Positions 26,425 to 35,449 of a stretch of DNA of 64,000 bases are shown here, piece by piece. The position numbers were made by a program, and so were the translations under genes. Origin of the DNA: Oxynema aestuarii AP17 (GTDB lineage: Bacteria; Cyanobacteriota; Cyanobacteriia; Cyanobacteriales; Laspinemataceae). Position 1 is the stretch's first letter; the number at the start of each line of letters is the position of its first letter. The notes beneath the pieces were generated by a model, which worked only from the letters and a program-made list of their open reading frames with translations, was not told the origin of the DNA and ran no database searches. The stretch lies in assembly GCF_012295525.1 (NCBI RefSeq), contig NZ_CP051167.1, positions 868,001 through 932,000 on the forward strand, in the 5' to 3' direction.

Positions 26425-27351
26425 TTAAGCTAAATTTTCATCGAGTTTTCCCGGGGAATTGGGAGCGGAATCGGGAGCGGTTGAGGCGAGCATCCATCGT
26501 TTTTTCCATCGCGAGGTGGGTTCTAATTGACAGGTTTGTTGTTCGAGTTGCCGCCGTCGAATAATCTCAGAGGCTGGATCTTGCAACTGGCGATCGCGAT
26601 AGGGAATGGCAGCGCGGGTTTGCAGGTGTTCCCGTTCTTGTGGCGATAAGGGGGACTCGGCGATCGCGCTGAAACTGGCGACGGTTCCCGGTGCTTTGCG
26701 TCCCACGGGTGGGGTGGAACCAATCGATAACCCGACTGCGATTAAGGCGGCGCGCACGGCGGCGGCACAGGAATAGGTGGCCAGTCGCCCGTGGGGGTGG
26801 AGACAACGGGAGAGTAAGTGAAGAAATTCGACGGTCCACAGTTGGGGACACTGCGGCGGCGAAAAGGGATCGAGAAAGATGGCGTCGGCTTGAAAGTTGG
26901 CGCCGATGACGGTGTTGACGGTTTGGCGGGCGTCGCCGAGGAGGAGGCGGGCGTCGAGTCGGTCGGTGTGAATTTCGCGATCGCGCGCTAACTGGCTTAA
27001 GGTTTCGACGATCGCCGATCCCCAGGGGTCGAGCAGGTGATGGGCGATCGCCCCTTCGGGGACGCGGCGATCGGATTCGAGTCCGAACCATTCGATCCGA
27101 CAGTCGGCATTGACGGCCCAAATGGTGGCGAAGGCGGCGGCACTGTTATATCCCAAGCCGTAACAAACATCTAAGATCCGCACGATGCCGCTACGGGCTT
27201 TGAGGGCTAACTGGGTCGGTTCTACAAATTTAGATTGGGCTTCTTGTCGCGCGCCGAAGTGAGAATGAAAGCTTTCGCCAAATTCGGGGGAGAAAAAGGT
27301 AAAGGAGCCGTCTGCGGTGAGTTGCGGGGTAAAGCGATCGCCATCGGTCAT
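26425..27351 (-). CDS. MnmC-family (MnmD-like) tRNA methyltransferase
   Basis: A 308-residue protein taking ATG 27351; a TTG at 27378 is less likely. It shows the MnmC N-terminal (MNMD) pattern: DGSFTFFSPEFGESFHS, SAM-binding ILDVCYGLGYNSAAAF, and IFLDPFSPPQCPQLWTVEFL. In E. coli MnmC this domain performs the final methylation to 5-methylaminomethyl-2-thiouridine in tRNA wobble position 34. The FAD-dependent MnmC2 half is absent, so this is a stand-alone methyltransferase. The C-terminal 60 residues are basic and low in conservation features. Confidence 0.85.
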   Translation of the reverse strand: MTDGDRFTPQLTADGSFTFFSPEFGESFHSHFGARQEAQSKFVEPTQLALKARSGIVRILDVCYGLGYNSAAAFATIWAVNADCRIEWFGLESDRRVPEGAIAHHLLDPWGSAIVETLSQLARDREIHTDRLDARLLLGDARQTVNTVIGANFQADAIFLDPFSPPQCPQLWTVEFLHLLSRCLHPHGRLATYSCAAAVRAALIAVGLSIGSTPPVGRKAPGTVASFSAIAESPLSPQEREHLQTRAAIPYRDRQLQDPASEIIRRRQLEQQTCQLEPTSRWKKRWMLASTAPDSAPNSPGKLDENLA

Positions 27352-27714
27352 GATTCTACGGGGAAGATAGAGAGTCAATCGAGTGGGAGTACCTTTGTTA
27401 TTTTCTCAGTCTTCGAGCTGTTTTGATTGGGCGCAGCCGTGGCGATCGAACCGTAACGGCAAACATATATTGTTTTTGATATTTTTTATACAAAAATGTG
27501 TTATTAAAGTGAAAATTTGTATTAGCATTACAGCACTCGGGCGTCTGATGAGGTACGGAGCCGATCCCTCTATCCCCCTTTTTAAGGGGGGATAGAGGGG
27601 GGAACGAGGAAAGTCCCCCTTAAAAAGGGGGATTTAGGGGGATCTAAATGTCTTGCATAGCAGAGGAAAATGCTATAAGTAGCGATGTCTTTTTTATACA
27701 AAATAATTTTCATA
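27352..27714. other. Intergenic region with C/G-tract dispersed repeats
   Basis: AT-rich spacer upstream of the MnmD gene. At about 27571-27645 it carries two palindromic copies of a TCCCCCTTTTTAAGGGGGGA type repeat, a family common in cyanobacterial intergenic DNA. No coding region is seen. Confidence 0.55.
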
Positions 27715-27748
27715 TAAAAACACCTTAAGACAAGATGCCTTAAGGTGT
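27715..27748 (-). terminator. Rho-independent terminator of the Get3-like gene
   Basis: Perfect 10-bp stem ACACCTTAAG/CTTAAGGTGT (27720-27748). On the minus strand it is followed by TTTTTATATG. It lies 33 bases past the stop of the Get3d-like gene. Confidence 0.85.
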
Positions 27749-27780
27749 ATCGCGCGATCGCCGCGCATCGAGAAAAGGGA

Positions 27781-28878
27781 CTAAAACGAAACGATCAAAT
27801 AACCGTTTTGAAACTTCGCCCCTTTGACGGGTTTGCCTTTCAATTGAGGGGGTAGAAAAACGTTGCGGCGCTGGTCGCCTGCTTCGATCGTGACTTCCGG
27901 ACCGTATTGGGTGAGTTTGACCTGTTTTTTATCAAAACTCGGTAAGAATAGGCGGACTTGACCGGAAGCGACATCGATCTCCACGGGACGGGGGGCGCGA
28001 CTGCCTTGGGCGAAGTTCGGCAAGGCATCGATCAGGGGTTCCCAGTCGTTGCCCTGACGGGTGGGGAATGGGGTGACGGTTAACGGATCGAAGCGATCGC
28101 CCAAGGCGGCGACGGATGAGCTGCGATTCAAAATCACCCCACCGACGGTCAAACCGACGGTTTGGGCGCTGCCCCATAAATAGCGACTGCTGGCGATCGC
28201 ACTTTCCTCCGCCGAGGTCACTAAGTAAGCTAAGACGCGATTCGGATCGGCGACGGCGGCTTGACCGCGTTCGAGTAAGTCATTAGCATCTCGTGCGGGT
28301 TGACCGCCGATTTCCTCGGTGGTCCAGCCGACGTTAAAGACTGCACTGGTAACAGGTTGGACGAACGGGGAGAGGGCTTTACCGAGTTCGGAACCGCTAA
28401 ACACGCCGCGAAAACGGCGCCAGTACCAGGTCAAAATTTCCGGCATTCCCAACATTCGCAAGGTGGCGCGATCGCTACTGCCGTCATAAACGATCGCGTC
28501 GTATTCGCCACTGGCATCGTATTCCCGGATGGCATTGAGGGCTAACGCCTCGTCCATTCCCGGCAAAACGCCCAGTTCTTGGCCATAAACTTCTTTGAAA
28601 AATGGGGTACGAACGTATTGCGCCTCTAATTTTTTCAGTTGTTCCCAACTGCGTTCTAACAACACTGCCGTTTCTAACTGCACGGCTTTGAGGTTTGCCG
28701 CAATTTCTTGAGGGTCGGGGCCGACGGAGGCGCCGAGTAATAAACCAAACGCGGGACTGGTATCTTGTCCCGCGAGGAGTACCCGTTTGCCTTCACTGGC
28801 CAAACGCTTGGCGGCGGCGATCGCCACCGTGGTGCGTCCGGTGCCTCCTTTACCCAAAAAGGTTAAAATTATGGCCAT
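27781..28878 (-). CDS. Get3d-like ArsA/Get3 ATPase
   Basis: A 365-residue protein of the SIMIBI ATPase class. It has a deviant Walker A at the N-terminus, GKGGTGRTT, with the signature Lys kept but Arg where most Get3/ArsA proteins have the P-loop Lys. It also shows the switch-like VYDGSSDRATLRML. After about residue 285 a beta-rich C-terminal domain (PRPVEIDVASGQVRLFLPS) resembles the alpha-crystallin-like domain described for photosynthetic Get3d proteins. Get3d is a Get3 paralogue of cyanobacteria and chloroplasts whose client is not settled. It starts at ATG 28878. Confidence 0.85.
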   Translation of the reverse strand: MAIILTFLGKGGTGRTTVAIAAAKRLASEGKRVLLAGQDTSPAFGLLLGASVGPDPQEIAANLKAVQLETAVLLERSWEQLKKLEAQYVRTPFFKEVYGQELGVLPGMDEALALNAIREYDASGEYDAIVYDGSSDRATLRMLGMPEILTWYWRRFRGVFSGSELGKALSPFVQPVTSAVFNVGWTTEEIGGQPARDANDLLERGQAAVADPNRVLAYLVTSAEESAIASSRYLWGSAQTVGLTVGGVILNRSSSVAALGDRFDPLTVTPFPTRQGNDWEPLIDALPNFAQGSRAPRPVEIDVASGQVRLFLPSFDKKQVKLTQYGPEVTIEAGDQRRNVFLPPQLKGKPVKGAKFQNGYLIVSF

Positions 28879-28972
28879 GATTTTTTCCCTTAAGCCACTC
28901 GAAGCATTTCCTATGGTAATGCTTGCTGGCGATCGAGGCTGCCCGAATGCAGCCTCTCGGTAAAATCACGGC

Positions 28973-29173
28973 CTAATTAACCACTTCGATTTCGTCTTCA
29001 AAAAACCAAGTGGCCAGACCACTGTCAAATTTGACAATGACGCCGACGCCACTACCATCGGTCATTTTGTATTCGGCGATCGTACCGACGGGATTTTTCT
29101 TGATCTGCTCGACCATCTGGCCGGACAGGCGATCGCGAAGCCGACAGATTTTTACCTTTTGACCTATTTCCAT
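28973..29173 (-). CDS. petP: PetP (DUF2862) cytochrome b6f-associated small protein
   Basis: A 66-residue protein, start ATG 29173 (MEIGQKVKICRLRDRLSG); the open frame above it to 29386 has no family resemblance. It ends with the GSGVGVIVKFDSGLATWFFEDEIE pattern of PetP, an SH3-like peripheral cytochrome b6f subunit in cyanobacteria and red algae that affects electron flow. The assignment is from sequence pattern only. Confidence 0.85.
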   Translation of the reverse strand: MEIGQKVKICRLRDRLSGQMVEQIKKNPVGTIAEYKMTDGSGVGVIVKFDSGLATWFFEDEIEVVN

Positions 29174-29459
29174 TGCCAACTTTAACCTGTGTGTTCCTCT
29201 CGTTGAACCATTCCACAGTCTATCAGAATGAGGTGATTTCACGGAGCGATCGCGTTCGGGGAGTTTTAGTGAAAAGGTGACCCTAGACTGTGACGCCGCG
29301 ATCGCCTCGTCAGCGATCCGATCGGCGATTCCCATGCTCGCCAATTCAGCCGTAGGCGATCGTCCCACGTACCGAAATCCTGCCACAATCCTTTTATAAT
29401 TGAGCGTTTGCAGTTCTCAGAACGCCGTTCTTCCAGCCACTGATTTTCTACAATTTCCT

Positions 29460-30227
29460 ATGCTTGCCAAACGAATCTTACCTTGTTTAGATGTCAAAGC
29501 GGGTCGCGTCGTTAAGGGCGTGAATTTTGTCAACCTTAAAGATGCAGGCGATCCGGTCGAACTGGCTCAAGTTTACAATCAAGCCGGAGCTGACGAGTTA
29601 GTTTTTCTCGACATTACTGCCACTCACGAAGACCGCGATATTATTTACGATGTGGTTTACCGAACTGCCGAACAGGTGTTTATTCCTCTCACGGTCGGCG
29701 GCGGCATCCAATCCTTAGAGACCATTAAGAAATTGTTACGCGCCGGAGCCGATAAAGTCAGTATCAATTCGGCGGCAGTGCGCGATCCGGAGTTTGTCAA
29801 CCGCGCCAGCGAGCGCTTTGGCAATCAGTGTATTGTGGTGGCGATCGACGCGCGCCGTCGCACGGAGGAGCAAAATCCGGGTTGGGACGTGTACGTGCGC
29901 GGCGGTCGCGAAAATACGGGCATCGACGCGATCGCCTGGGCGAAAGAGGTCGAAGCCCGGGGCGCCGGAGAACTGTTGGTGACTAGCATGGATGCGGACG
30001 GCACCCAAGCGGGATACGATTTGGAGTTAACGCGCACGATCGCCGAACAAGTCCAAATTCCGGTGATTGCATCCGGCGGCGCCGGAAACTGCGAGCATAT
30101 TTACGAAGCGCTCACCGACGGTCGCGCCGAGGCGGCTCTACTGGCGTCGCTGCTGCACTACGGTCAACTTAGCGTCGGTGAAATTAAGACGTATTTAGGC
30201 GATCGCCAGATTCCCGTCCGCGATTAA
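29460..30227 (+). CDS. hisF: Imidazole glycerol phosphate synthase subunit HisF
   Basis: A 255-residue TIM barrel, start ATG 29460 ([20 protein letters not shown]). It shows the HisF catalytic aspartates in CLDVKAGR and [13 protein letters not shown], and phosphate loops VGGGIQS and ASGGAGN. It is the cyclase half of the HisFH complex in histidine and purine-intermediate (AICAR) synthesis. Length is typical. HisH is not nearby, as is usual in cyanobacteria where his genes are scattered. Confidence 0.96.
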   Translation: MLAKRILPCLDVKAGRVVKGVNFVNLKDAGDPVELAQVYNQAGADELVFLDITATHEDRDIIYDVVYRTAEQVFIPLTVGGGIQSLETIKKLLRAGADKVSINSAAVRDPEFVNRASERFGNQCIVVAIDARRRTEEQNPGWDVYVRGGRENTGIDAIAWAKEVEARGAGELLVTSMDADGTQAGYDLELTRTIAEQVQIPVIASGGAGNCEHIYEALTDGRAEAALLASLLHYGQLSVGEIKTYLGDRQIPVRD

Positions 30228-30481
30228 TCCTCCACTCCTCAACCCCAAGCGGATCGGTATCGTCGGCTGCGACCCTCGGCGAACTGTAAAGGAAACCTGA
30301 AGCTTTTCTCGGCTCGGCGGCGCGATCGCCTGCGAACCGATTCGCCGATTTTATCGATTCTCTAACCCCTACTATAAATTCTTATAGGGTTAATCTTTAG
30401 AGAAATTTTGCTATCCTTCCCGAACCTTATTCTGAGTCAATGTTAAAATATGTAAAGTCTTAGGCCCTTATATGTAAAGTT

Positions 30482-30814
30482 ATGATTTTCATCCTCATAA
30501 TTGTTATTGCCTTAGTGGCCTGGTCTTTACACTTGATGCAGGAAGCCTTTGACCAAAACGAGTTTTCCTTGATGTTGGCAGGCACCTTAGTCGCGATGGC
30601 GGCAGCAGCAATGATGGCCGTTTACTTCCTGATGGGCGACTATATGCTATACGTCCACGAAATGGCCAATCGCCATTTAGTAGACCAAACCCCCGAACTG
30701 GTCAACGCGATCGGGATCGACCCGTGGAGCAACCTCGGCGCGGGGGGACAAGCCTATATGGACTTCGATCCGCGTTCCCTCGATCTCGAACCCTATGCCA
30801 TCCTTTTGCCTTAA
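30482..30814 (+). CDS. Small membrane protein, unknown function
   Basis: 110 residues with two membrane helices (about 1-18, MIFILIIVIALVAWSLHL; and about 31-51) joined by a short acidic loop, followed by a soluble C-terminal half (HEMANRHLVDQTPELVNAIGIDPW). Composition and spacing are protein-like; I believe it is conserved in cyanobacteria but cannot name the family. In the 5' region TATGTAAAGT occurs twice about 20 bases apart (about 30450 and 30471), the second running into the start codon. Confidence 0.72.
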   Translation: MIFILIIVIALVAWSLHLMQEAFDQNEFSLMLAGTLVAMAAAAMMAVYFLMGDYMLYVHEMANRHLVDQTPELVNAIGIDPWSNLGAGGQAYMDFDPRSLDLEPYAILLP

Positions 30815-30947
30815 CCCGCATTGTCCGGTAAGCTCCATCCCTCGGCGTACTGAGGCTTTCGCGCGATCGATATAAAGACAGAAAAAATTTTTTTCCAAAT
30901 GCTTGACGAATTTTGTAAGGTCGTGCCAATATAGTAAAGCGCCTGAC

Positions 30948-31020
30948 GGGGCTATAGCTCAGTTGGTAGAGCACCTCAATGGCATTGAGGGGGCCAGCGG
31001 TTCGAGTCCGCTTAGCTCCA
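30948..31020 (+). tRNA. tRNA-Ala (GGC anticodon)
   Basis: A 73-nt cloverleaf. Acceptor stem GGGGCTA/TAGCTCC, D-arm TAGCTCAGTTGGTAGAGCA, anticodon stem CCTCA/TGAGG with loop ATGGCAT (anticodon GGC), T-arm with GGTTCGAGTCC, discriminator A. CCA is not encoded. A strong terminator follows. Confidence 0.96.
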
Positions 31021-31039
31021 TAACAAAATATCAAGCGCA

Positions 31040-31073
31040 AAAGCCCTGGGTTATTCAAACCCGGGGCTTTTTT
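31040..31073 (+). terminator. tRNA-Ala terminator
   Basis: Stem AGCCCTGGGTT/AAACCCGGGGCT with a short ATTC-type loop, followed by six T, starting about 20 bases after the tRNA. Confidence 0.88.
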
Positions 31074-31110
31074 AGTTCGTGGGGCTGGCTGTGTTGTTTA
31101 GCTCATTTCC

Positions 31111-31510
31111 TTGACCTCCTCACCGGGCTAAAGCCAGGGTGATTCTTAAACCTCACGATTTAGGTTTCTGTTTCATGGCAACCGCCTCCACCCTTAAAGA
31201 GTTTTATAGCCTTACGTTCGCTCCACCGACTATCCCCGCAAGTCCTGCAGTTCTTACGTGTTGAAATCTCCAACAGAAAATTGCAATTTTTAGGTGGATT
31301 CTAAGGTTAAAACTTTGACAGTTTATACTTTTTATTGCCCCGTCCTCTTATCCCGGTCTAGCGAGCTTTCTGTGCCCCTGGTTGTCACCAGGTTTCGTCA
31401 CGTTTAGGCTGTCTGTTACGTCTGCGTCACGGGGGATCGTTAACCATTGCTATAGTACCATAAAGCCGTCCTAGAAAGCTTGCCCTGAGCTAAGTCGAAG
31501 GGACGGGGTT
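31111..31510. mobile_element. IS200/IS605- or IscB-like element remnant
   Basis: Starts with a terminal-palindrome sequence TTGACCTCC-TCACCGGGCT-AAA-GCCAGGGTGATTC (31111-31145). On the minus strand just inside it is a short cysteine-containing frame (NCRTCGDSRWSERKAIKLF, then GGGGCHETET and a stop). No full transposase, IscB or TnpB can be read. The right boundary is a guess; further inverted repeats (for example CCCCTGGTTGTCACCAGG near 31376) lie inside. It sits between tRNA-Ala and speD. Confidence 0.45.
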
Positions 31511-31530
31511 TCAGACCCAAAATTTTGATG

Positions 31531-31896
31531 ATGAAACAAATTGGTATTCATTTAATTATAGATGCCTGGAACTGTCCCGCTCATTTACTCGACGATCCCG
31601 ATCGCATTCGCCACGCTTTAATCGAAGCCGTCGCTGCCGGAGGCGTCACCCTGATTAACTTATGCGTCCATCAATTCAGTCCCCATGGGGTCACCGCCAC
31701 CGCTACCCTCGCCGAATCTCATATTGCCTTGCATACTTGGCCTGAATTTGGCTATTTCGCTGCCGATTTATTCTTTTGTGGCAGTGGCAATCCACAACAA
31801 GCCATGCATTTACTCAAAACAGCTCTTAAAGCGGAACAAATCAGCGTTAGAGAAATTAAAAGGGGCTTGGATCTGACCGATAAGTTGACCGGGTGA
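31531..31896 (+). CDS. speD: S-adenosylmethionine decarboxylase proenzyme
   Basis: A 121-residue prokaryotic SpeD. The processing site is the Glu-Ser in TLAESHIALHTWPE, where serinolysis makes the pyruvoyl group. Other family marks are HLIIDAWNC and the catalytic Cys/His region FSPHGVTATATL. It makes the aminopropyl donor for spermidine. ATG 31531 is preferred over ATG 31528 and TTG 31525 because family proteins begin MKQIG. Its promoter must lie inside or right beside the mobile-element remnant. Confidence 0.94.
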   Translation: MKQIGIHLIIDAWNCPAHLLDDPDRIRHALIEAVAAGGVTLINLCVHQFSPHGVTATATLAESHIALHTWPEFGYFAADLFFCGSGNPQQAMHLLKTALKAEQISVREIKRGLDLTDKLTG

Positions 31897-31970
31897 CCTC
31901 CTCGCGATTCCTTGTTTTCAGCTAGGGATTGTCAAGCTTTAAAGCCATCGAAAATAGACTCAAAAGGCAT

Positions 31971-32005
31971 TAAAAAGGTCGGATCTAACGGTTCAGATCC
32001 GACCT
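31971..32005 (-). terminator. Terminator of the 43-aa gene
   Basis: Perfect 11-bp stem AGGTCGGATCT/AGATCCGACCT (31976-32005), followed on the minus strand by TTTTTAA. It lies 53 bases past the small gene stop. Confidence 0.85.
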
Positions 32006-32057
32006 GTCGATTGAATCGAGAGGACTTTGAGATCCCCTCAACTTTTGTAAATCGCTT

Positions 32058-32189
32058 TTATTTTGCGTCGTCGGGGCGATCGCTCAACCCCAATTCGTCC
32101 GCCAAACGGGTAACCATCGACTCTTGACGCTGTTTTTGGCGCTGGCGGTTACGGCTGGCAAGAAATCTGGCTCGCTCTTGGCTGGTCAT
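32058..32189 (-). CDS. Small basic protein, 43 aa
   Basis: ATG 32189 is preceded by a GAGG ribosome site about nine bases away, the frame ends at TAA 32058, and a strong terminator lies just beyond. The product is soluble and very rich in Arg and Gln in the first half (RARFLASRNRQRQKQRQES) with an amphipathic C-terminal helix (MVTRLADELGLSDRP). The basic first half suggests nucleic-acid or ribosome binding, but that is an inference. A perfect inverted repeat lies about 40 bases upstream of the start. No known family is recognised. Confidence 0.72.
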   Translation of the reverse strand: MTSQERARFLASRNRQRQKQRQESMVTRLADELGLSDRPDDAK

Positions 32190-32228
32190 GGCTGTTATCC
32201 TCGATTTTCATAAAGCTAAAATAAATTC

Positions 32229-32244
32229 AGTAACATTTGTTACT
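32229..32244. promoter_or_regulatory. Palindromic operator candidate AGTAACA-TT-TGTTACT
   Basis: A perfect 7-bp inverted repeat with a 2-base centre, 40-55 bases upstream of the 43-aa gene. It sits where a repressor or activator would act on that promoter. The cognate regulator is unknown. Confidence 0.5.
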
Positions 32245-32422
32245 AAAATCTAGGTTAGCACGGGTTTTGTCGAGGAGGGGTTAAGAAATCTTAATTTTTC
32301 AGTAAACCCTGGGCTAAGGGGCGATCGCGCGGTTGTCCGGGAGTTGGCTGGGAACTGATACCCTAAAAAGAGAGATAGTGCGCGATCGCCCCGGTTTGCC
32401 GAGAGATCGACCAGGAGAACTT

Positions 32423-32914
32423 ATGAGTTTTGAAAAAATTTTAGTCGCCCTCGATCGCTCCGCCCAAGCGGATCTGGTCTTCGAGAAAGCGGTAGATATT
32501 GCCCGGCAATATAACAGTAGTTTATTAATTTTTCACACGATTCATTTTGAAACCGCCGGAGACGTCGCCCCCTTAGTCGGGACGGGAATCGGCTTATCTC
32601 CGGCGGGAGGCGCGACCCTGCCCCAAGTGCAACAAGAACGACTGCAAGTAGAAATCGAACAAGTCGATCGCCTGCTGCAAAAATACGCCAAACAGGCGAT
32701 CGATGCGGGAGTGGCGACAGAAGTCGATCGCGCCATCGGCGATGCGGGACATTGGATCTGCGATCGGGCCAAACAGTGGCCAGCAGATTTAATCGTCCTC
32801 GGTCGTCGGGGTCGCAAAGGACTCAGCGAAATGTTCCTCGGTAGCGTCAGCAATCACGTCAGTCACAACGCCCCCTGTTGCGTGTTGATCGTGCAAGGAA
32901 GGGCGCACTCGTAA
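32423..32914 (+). CDS. Universal stress protein
   Basis: 163 residues, ATG 32423 after an AGGAGA site; the longer frame upstream is not protein-like. A single USP domain: FEKILVALDRS at the N-terminus, and the ATP-binding G-2x-G-9x-G(S/T) motif in VLGRRGRKGLSEMFLGSVSNHV. The role is stress or nucleotide sensing, not further defined. Confidence 0.93.
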   Translation: MSFEKILVALDRSAQADLVFEKAVDIARQYNSSLLIFHTIHFETAGDVAPLVGTGIGLSPAGGATLPQVQQERLQVEIEQVDRLLQKYAKQAIDAGVATEVDRAIGDAGHWICDRAKQWPADLIVLGRRGRKGLSEMFLGSVSNHVSHNAPCCVLIVQGRAHS

Positions 32915-32930
32915 GCCTACCCCTTTCATC

Positions 32931-32963
32931 AAAAACCCCCCTTCAGATCGATGAGGGGGGTTT
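32931..32963 (-). terminator. ftsH terminator
   Basis: Perfect AAACCCCCC/GGGGGGTTT stem (32933-32963). On the minus strand it runs into TTTTTGATG, 65 bases past the ftsH stop. On the plus strand it follows the stress-protein gene but has only TTT, so any bidirectional action would be weak. Confidence 0.75.
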
Positions 32964-33027
32964 GGGGCGATCGCCCCTCGGAAATACCGACGCACAGGGC
33001 GATCGCGTCACTCAATGAGACGACAAC

Positions 33028-34920
33028 TTATAACTGAGGGACGTACTGTTCTTTTTCCGGAACCTCAGTATATTCCGCCACAATTTGGCGGAACTCCTCG
33101 CCGTCGATCGACTCTTTCTCGATTAACAGATCGACGAGACGATCCATCACCATGCGGTTTTCGCCGATCAGGCGGCGGGTTTCCTCATAGCAATGTTCGA
33201 CGATCGATCGCACTTGAGCGTCGATGCGCGCGGCAATTTCTTCGGAATATTCCGATCGCGTCATCAAATCGCGACCGAGGAAGACTTCCCCTTGTTGGGT
33301 TTCCAAAGAAAGCGGACCGAGATCGGACATCCCGAAGCGGGTCACCATCTGACGGGCCATTCCGGTGACTTGTTGCAAGTCATTTCCGGCGCCCGTGGTC
33401 ACTTCCGCATCGCCGAAGATCACCTCTTCCGCGACCCGACCGCCTAAAGCGCCCATAATCCGTGCCATCAGTTGCGATTTCGAGACCAAGCTTTGATCTT
33501 CGCTGGGGGTAAACCAGGTCAAGCCTTGAGCTTGTCCGCGCGGGATTAAGGTCACTTTTTGTACCGGGTCGTGGTCTTTGACCAAAGTTCCGACGATCGC
33601 GTGACCGACTTCGTGATAGGCGATCAGGCGTTTGCTCTTGCTATCGACCAACGGCGTTCCTTCCATTCCGGCGATCACGCGATCGATCGCGTCGTCGATT
33701 TCGTGCATGGTCATCGCTTCTTTGCGACGACGGGCGGTTAAAATGGCGGCTTCGTTGAGCAAGTTCGCCAAATCAGCTCCGGTAAAGCCGGGAGTACGGC
33801 GGGCGATCGCCTCTAAAGAGATTTCGTCGGCGAGCTTTTTATTGCGCGCGTGGACGTTGAGAATTTCCAGGCGTCCTTTAATATCGGGAGCATCGACGCC
33901 GACTTGGCGATCGAAACGACCGGGACGCAATAAGGCTTGGTCGAGAACGTCGGGACGGTTGGTAGCGGCGATGATGATAATGCCCGTATTGCCTTCAAAG
34001 CCGTCCATTTCCGTGAGCAACTGGTTGAGGGTTTGCTCGCGTTCGTCATTTCCGCCGCCAATTCCGGCGCCGCGTTGGCGACCGACCGCATCGATTTCAT
34101 CGATAAAGATGATGCAAGGGGCGTTTTCCTTGGCTTTTTTGAACAAGTCGCGCACGCGAGACGCGCCGACGCCGACGAACATTTCCACGAATTCCGAGCC
34201 GGAAATGCTGAAGAAGGGGACTCCGGCTTCTCCGGCGATCGCCTTCGCCAGCAAGGTTTTACCCGTTCCCGGAGGGCCGACGAGCAGAACGCCTTTGGGA
34301 ATGCGGGCGCCCACGGCGGTGAAGCGTTCCGGTTTTTTGAGGAAGGTGACGACTTCTTGCAGTTCTTCTTTCGCTTCTTCGATTCCGGCGACGTCGTCGA
34401 ACATGACGCCAGTTTTGGCTTCCATTTGAAAGCGCGCTTTCGACTTGCCGAAGTTCATGGCTTGGCCCGGACCGCCGGGAACGTTGCTCGATCGCCGGAA
34501 CAGGAAGAATAACCCGGCAATCAGCAACAGGGGAAAGAGGAGATTGCCCAAGATTCCCCAGATGGCGCCGTCGTTACGCGGCGGGTGGGAATCAAAGCTG
34601 ATGTTGGATGCTCGCAAGCGGGTGATTAATTCGGGGGCGTTTCCGGGTAAGTCTACGCGCAAGCGTTGGGGTCGGTTGTCGAGTTCGGGATCGACCGCTT
34701 CGACGATCGCCGTGCGGCCCCCTTCGTACAGATCGACGCTTTCGACTCGTCCGGCATCGAGATATTCTAAGAAGCGCCCGTAACTCATGCGGGTACTGGC
34801 GGCGTTATTGCCCGCATCGATTCCCGTCGGCGCGAAAACTGCTTGCCAGACGAAAAAGCCGATCGCCAAGGCGGGTAATGACCACAGTACGAGTATTCTC
34901 CAAGAAAATTTCATAAGCAA
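33028..34920 (-). CDS. ftsH: ATP-dependent zinc metalloprotease FtsH
   Basis: A 630-residue membrane protease. Two N-terminal helices (about 8-27 and 119-141) flank a periplasmic/lumenal domain. The AAA+ module has Walker A GPPGTGKT (215-222), Walker B IFIDE (271-275) and second region of homology (RPGRFDRQ), and the protease has zinc site HEVGH (436-440). Cyanobacterial FtsH hexamers degrade damaged PSII D1 and other membrane proteins. Which paralogue (FtsH1-4 type) is not determined. It starts at ATG 34920, with ATG 34914 possible. Confidence 0.96.
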   Translation of the reverse strand: MLMKFSWRILVLWSLPALAIGFFVWQAVFAPTGIDAGNNAASTRMSYGRFLEYLDAGRVESVDLYEGGRTAIVEAVDPELDNRPQRLRVDLPGNAPELITRLRASNISFDSHPPRNDGAIWGILGNLLFPLLLIAGLFFLFRRSSNVPGGPGQAMNFGKSKARFQMEAKTGVMFDDVAGIEEAKEELQEVVTFLKKPERFTAVGARIPKGVLLVGPPGTGKTLLAKAIAGEAGVPFFSISGSEFVEMFVGVGASRVRDLFKKAKENAPCIIFIDEIDAVGRQRGAGIGGGNDEREQTLNQLLTEMDGFEGNTGIIIIAATNRPDVLDQALLRPGRFDRQVGVDAPDIKGRLEILNVHARNKKLADEISLEAIARRTPGFTGADLANLLNEAAILTARRRKEAMTMHEIDDAIDRVIAGMEGTPLVDSKSKRLIAYHEVGHAIVGTLVKDHDPVQKVTLIPRGQAQGLTWFTPSEDQSLVSKSQLMARIMGALGGRVAEEVIFGDAEVTTGAGNDLQQVTGMARQMVTRFGMSDLGPLSLETQQGEVFLGRDLMTRSEYSEEIAARIDAQVRSIVEHCYEETRRLIGENRMVMDRLVDLLIEKESIDGEEFRQIVAEYTEVPEKEQYVPQL

Positions 34921-35449
34921 TAGGGTTTAGACGGTTGGGACAAGAAAGTCAAGTCAATAGATAGGATGCAGGAATAAGAAAAAGCTGCTTATCTATAGGG
35001 ATTTGGGTAGGGATGCGATCGCGGTTCCCCGGGAGGGTTCCGGCGAGTCGAGACTCCCCCGGACAGGGCCAGATCGTCAATCTCTATCATAATCTTAACT
35101 AAATTTAACGTAACGAGGGCGATCGGAGCAACTTTCGCCCCGGAAAGGGCGTGGGATGGGGCGATCGCCCGAGTAAAGACCCATGTAAAAATGGACGCCC
35201 GGGTGGTGCGTCCATCATCGAGAAAGATTAAAATTTATCAATTCGGCTCGATCGCCCCCGAAGGGACTCGGGTAACGCTTAGAAACACAAGTGTAGAGAG
35301 CGTTGGTTGCGCGATCGCAACCCTCGACGAGCGTGTGAGGAAACAGCAACACGATCGAGGGGGTTTCTCAAGCGCCCGCGATCGGGTCGAATTCGACTCG
35401 ATCGAGTCTCATCCAGGTGCAAGGCGCCCGTTTTGCTCCCGTAAAACCC
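34921..35449. other. Intergenic region upstream of ftsH
   Basis: A 529-bp spacer between gltX and ftsH (both minus strand). It probably contains the ftsH promoter and 5' leader. It has several HIP1 sites, but no coding region, clear terminator or RNA gene is recognised. Confidence 0.4.

Noticed and set aside
27569-27650. CRISPR-like repeats
   Set aside because: Only two C/G-tract palindromes without regular spacers; they match dispersed intergenic repeats. No CRISPR array or cas gene was seen anywhere in the window.
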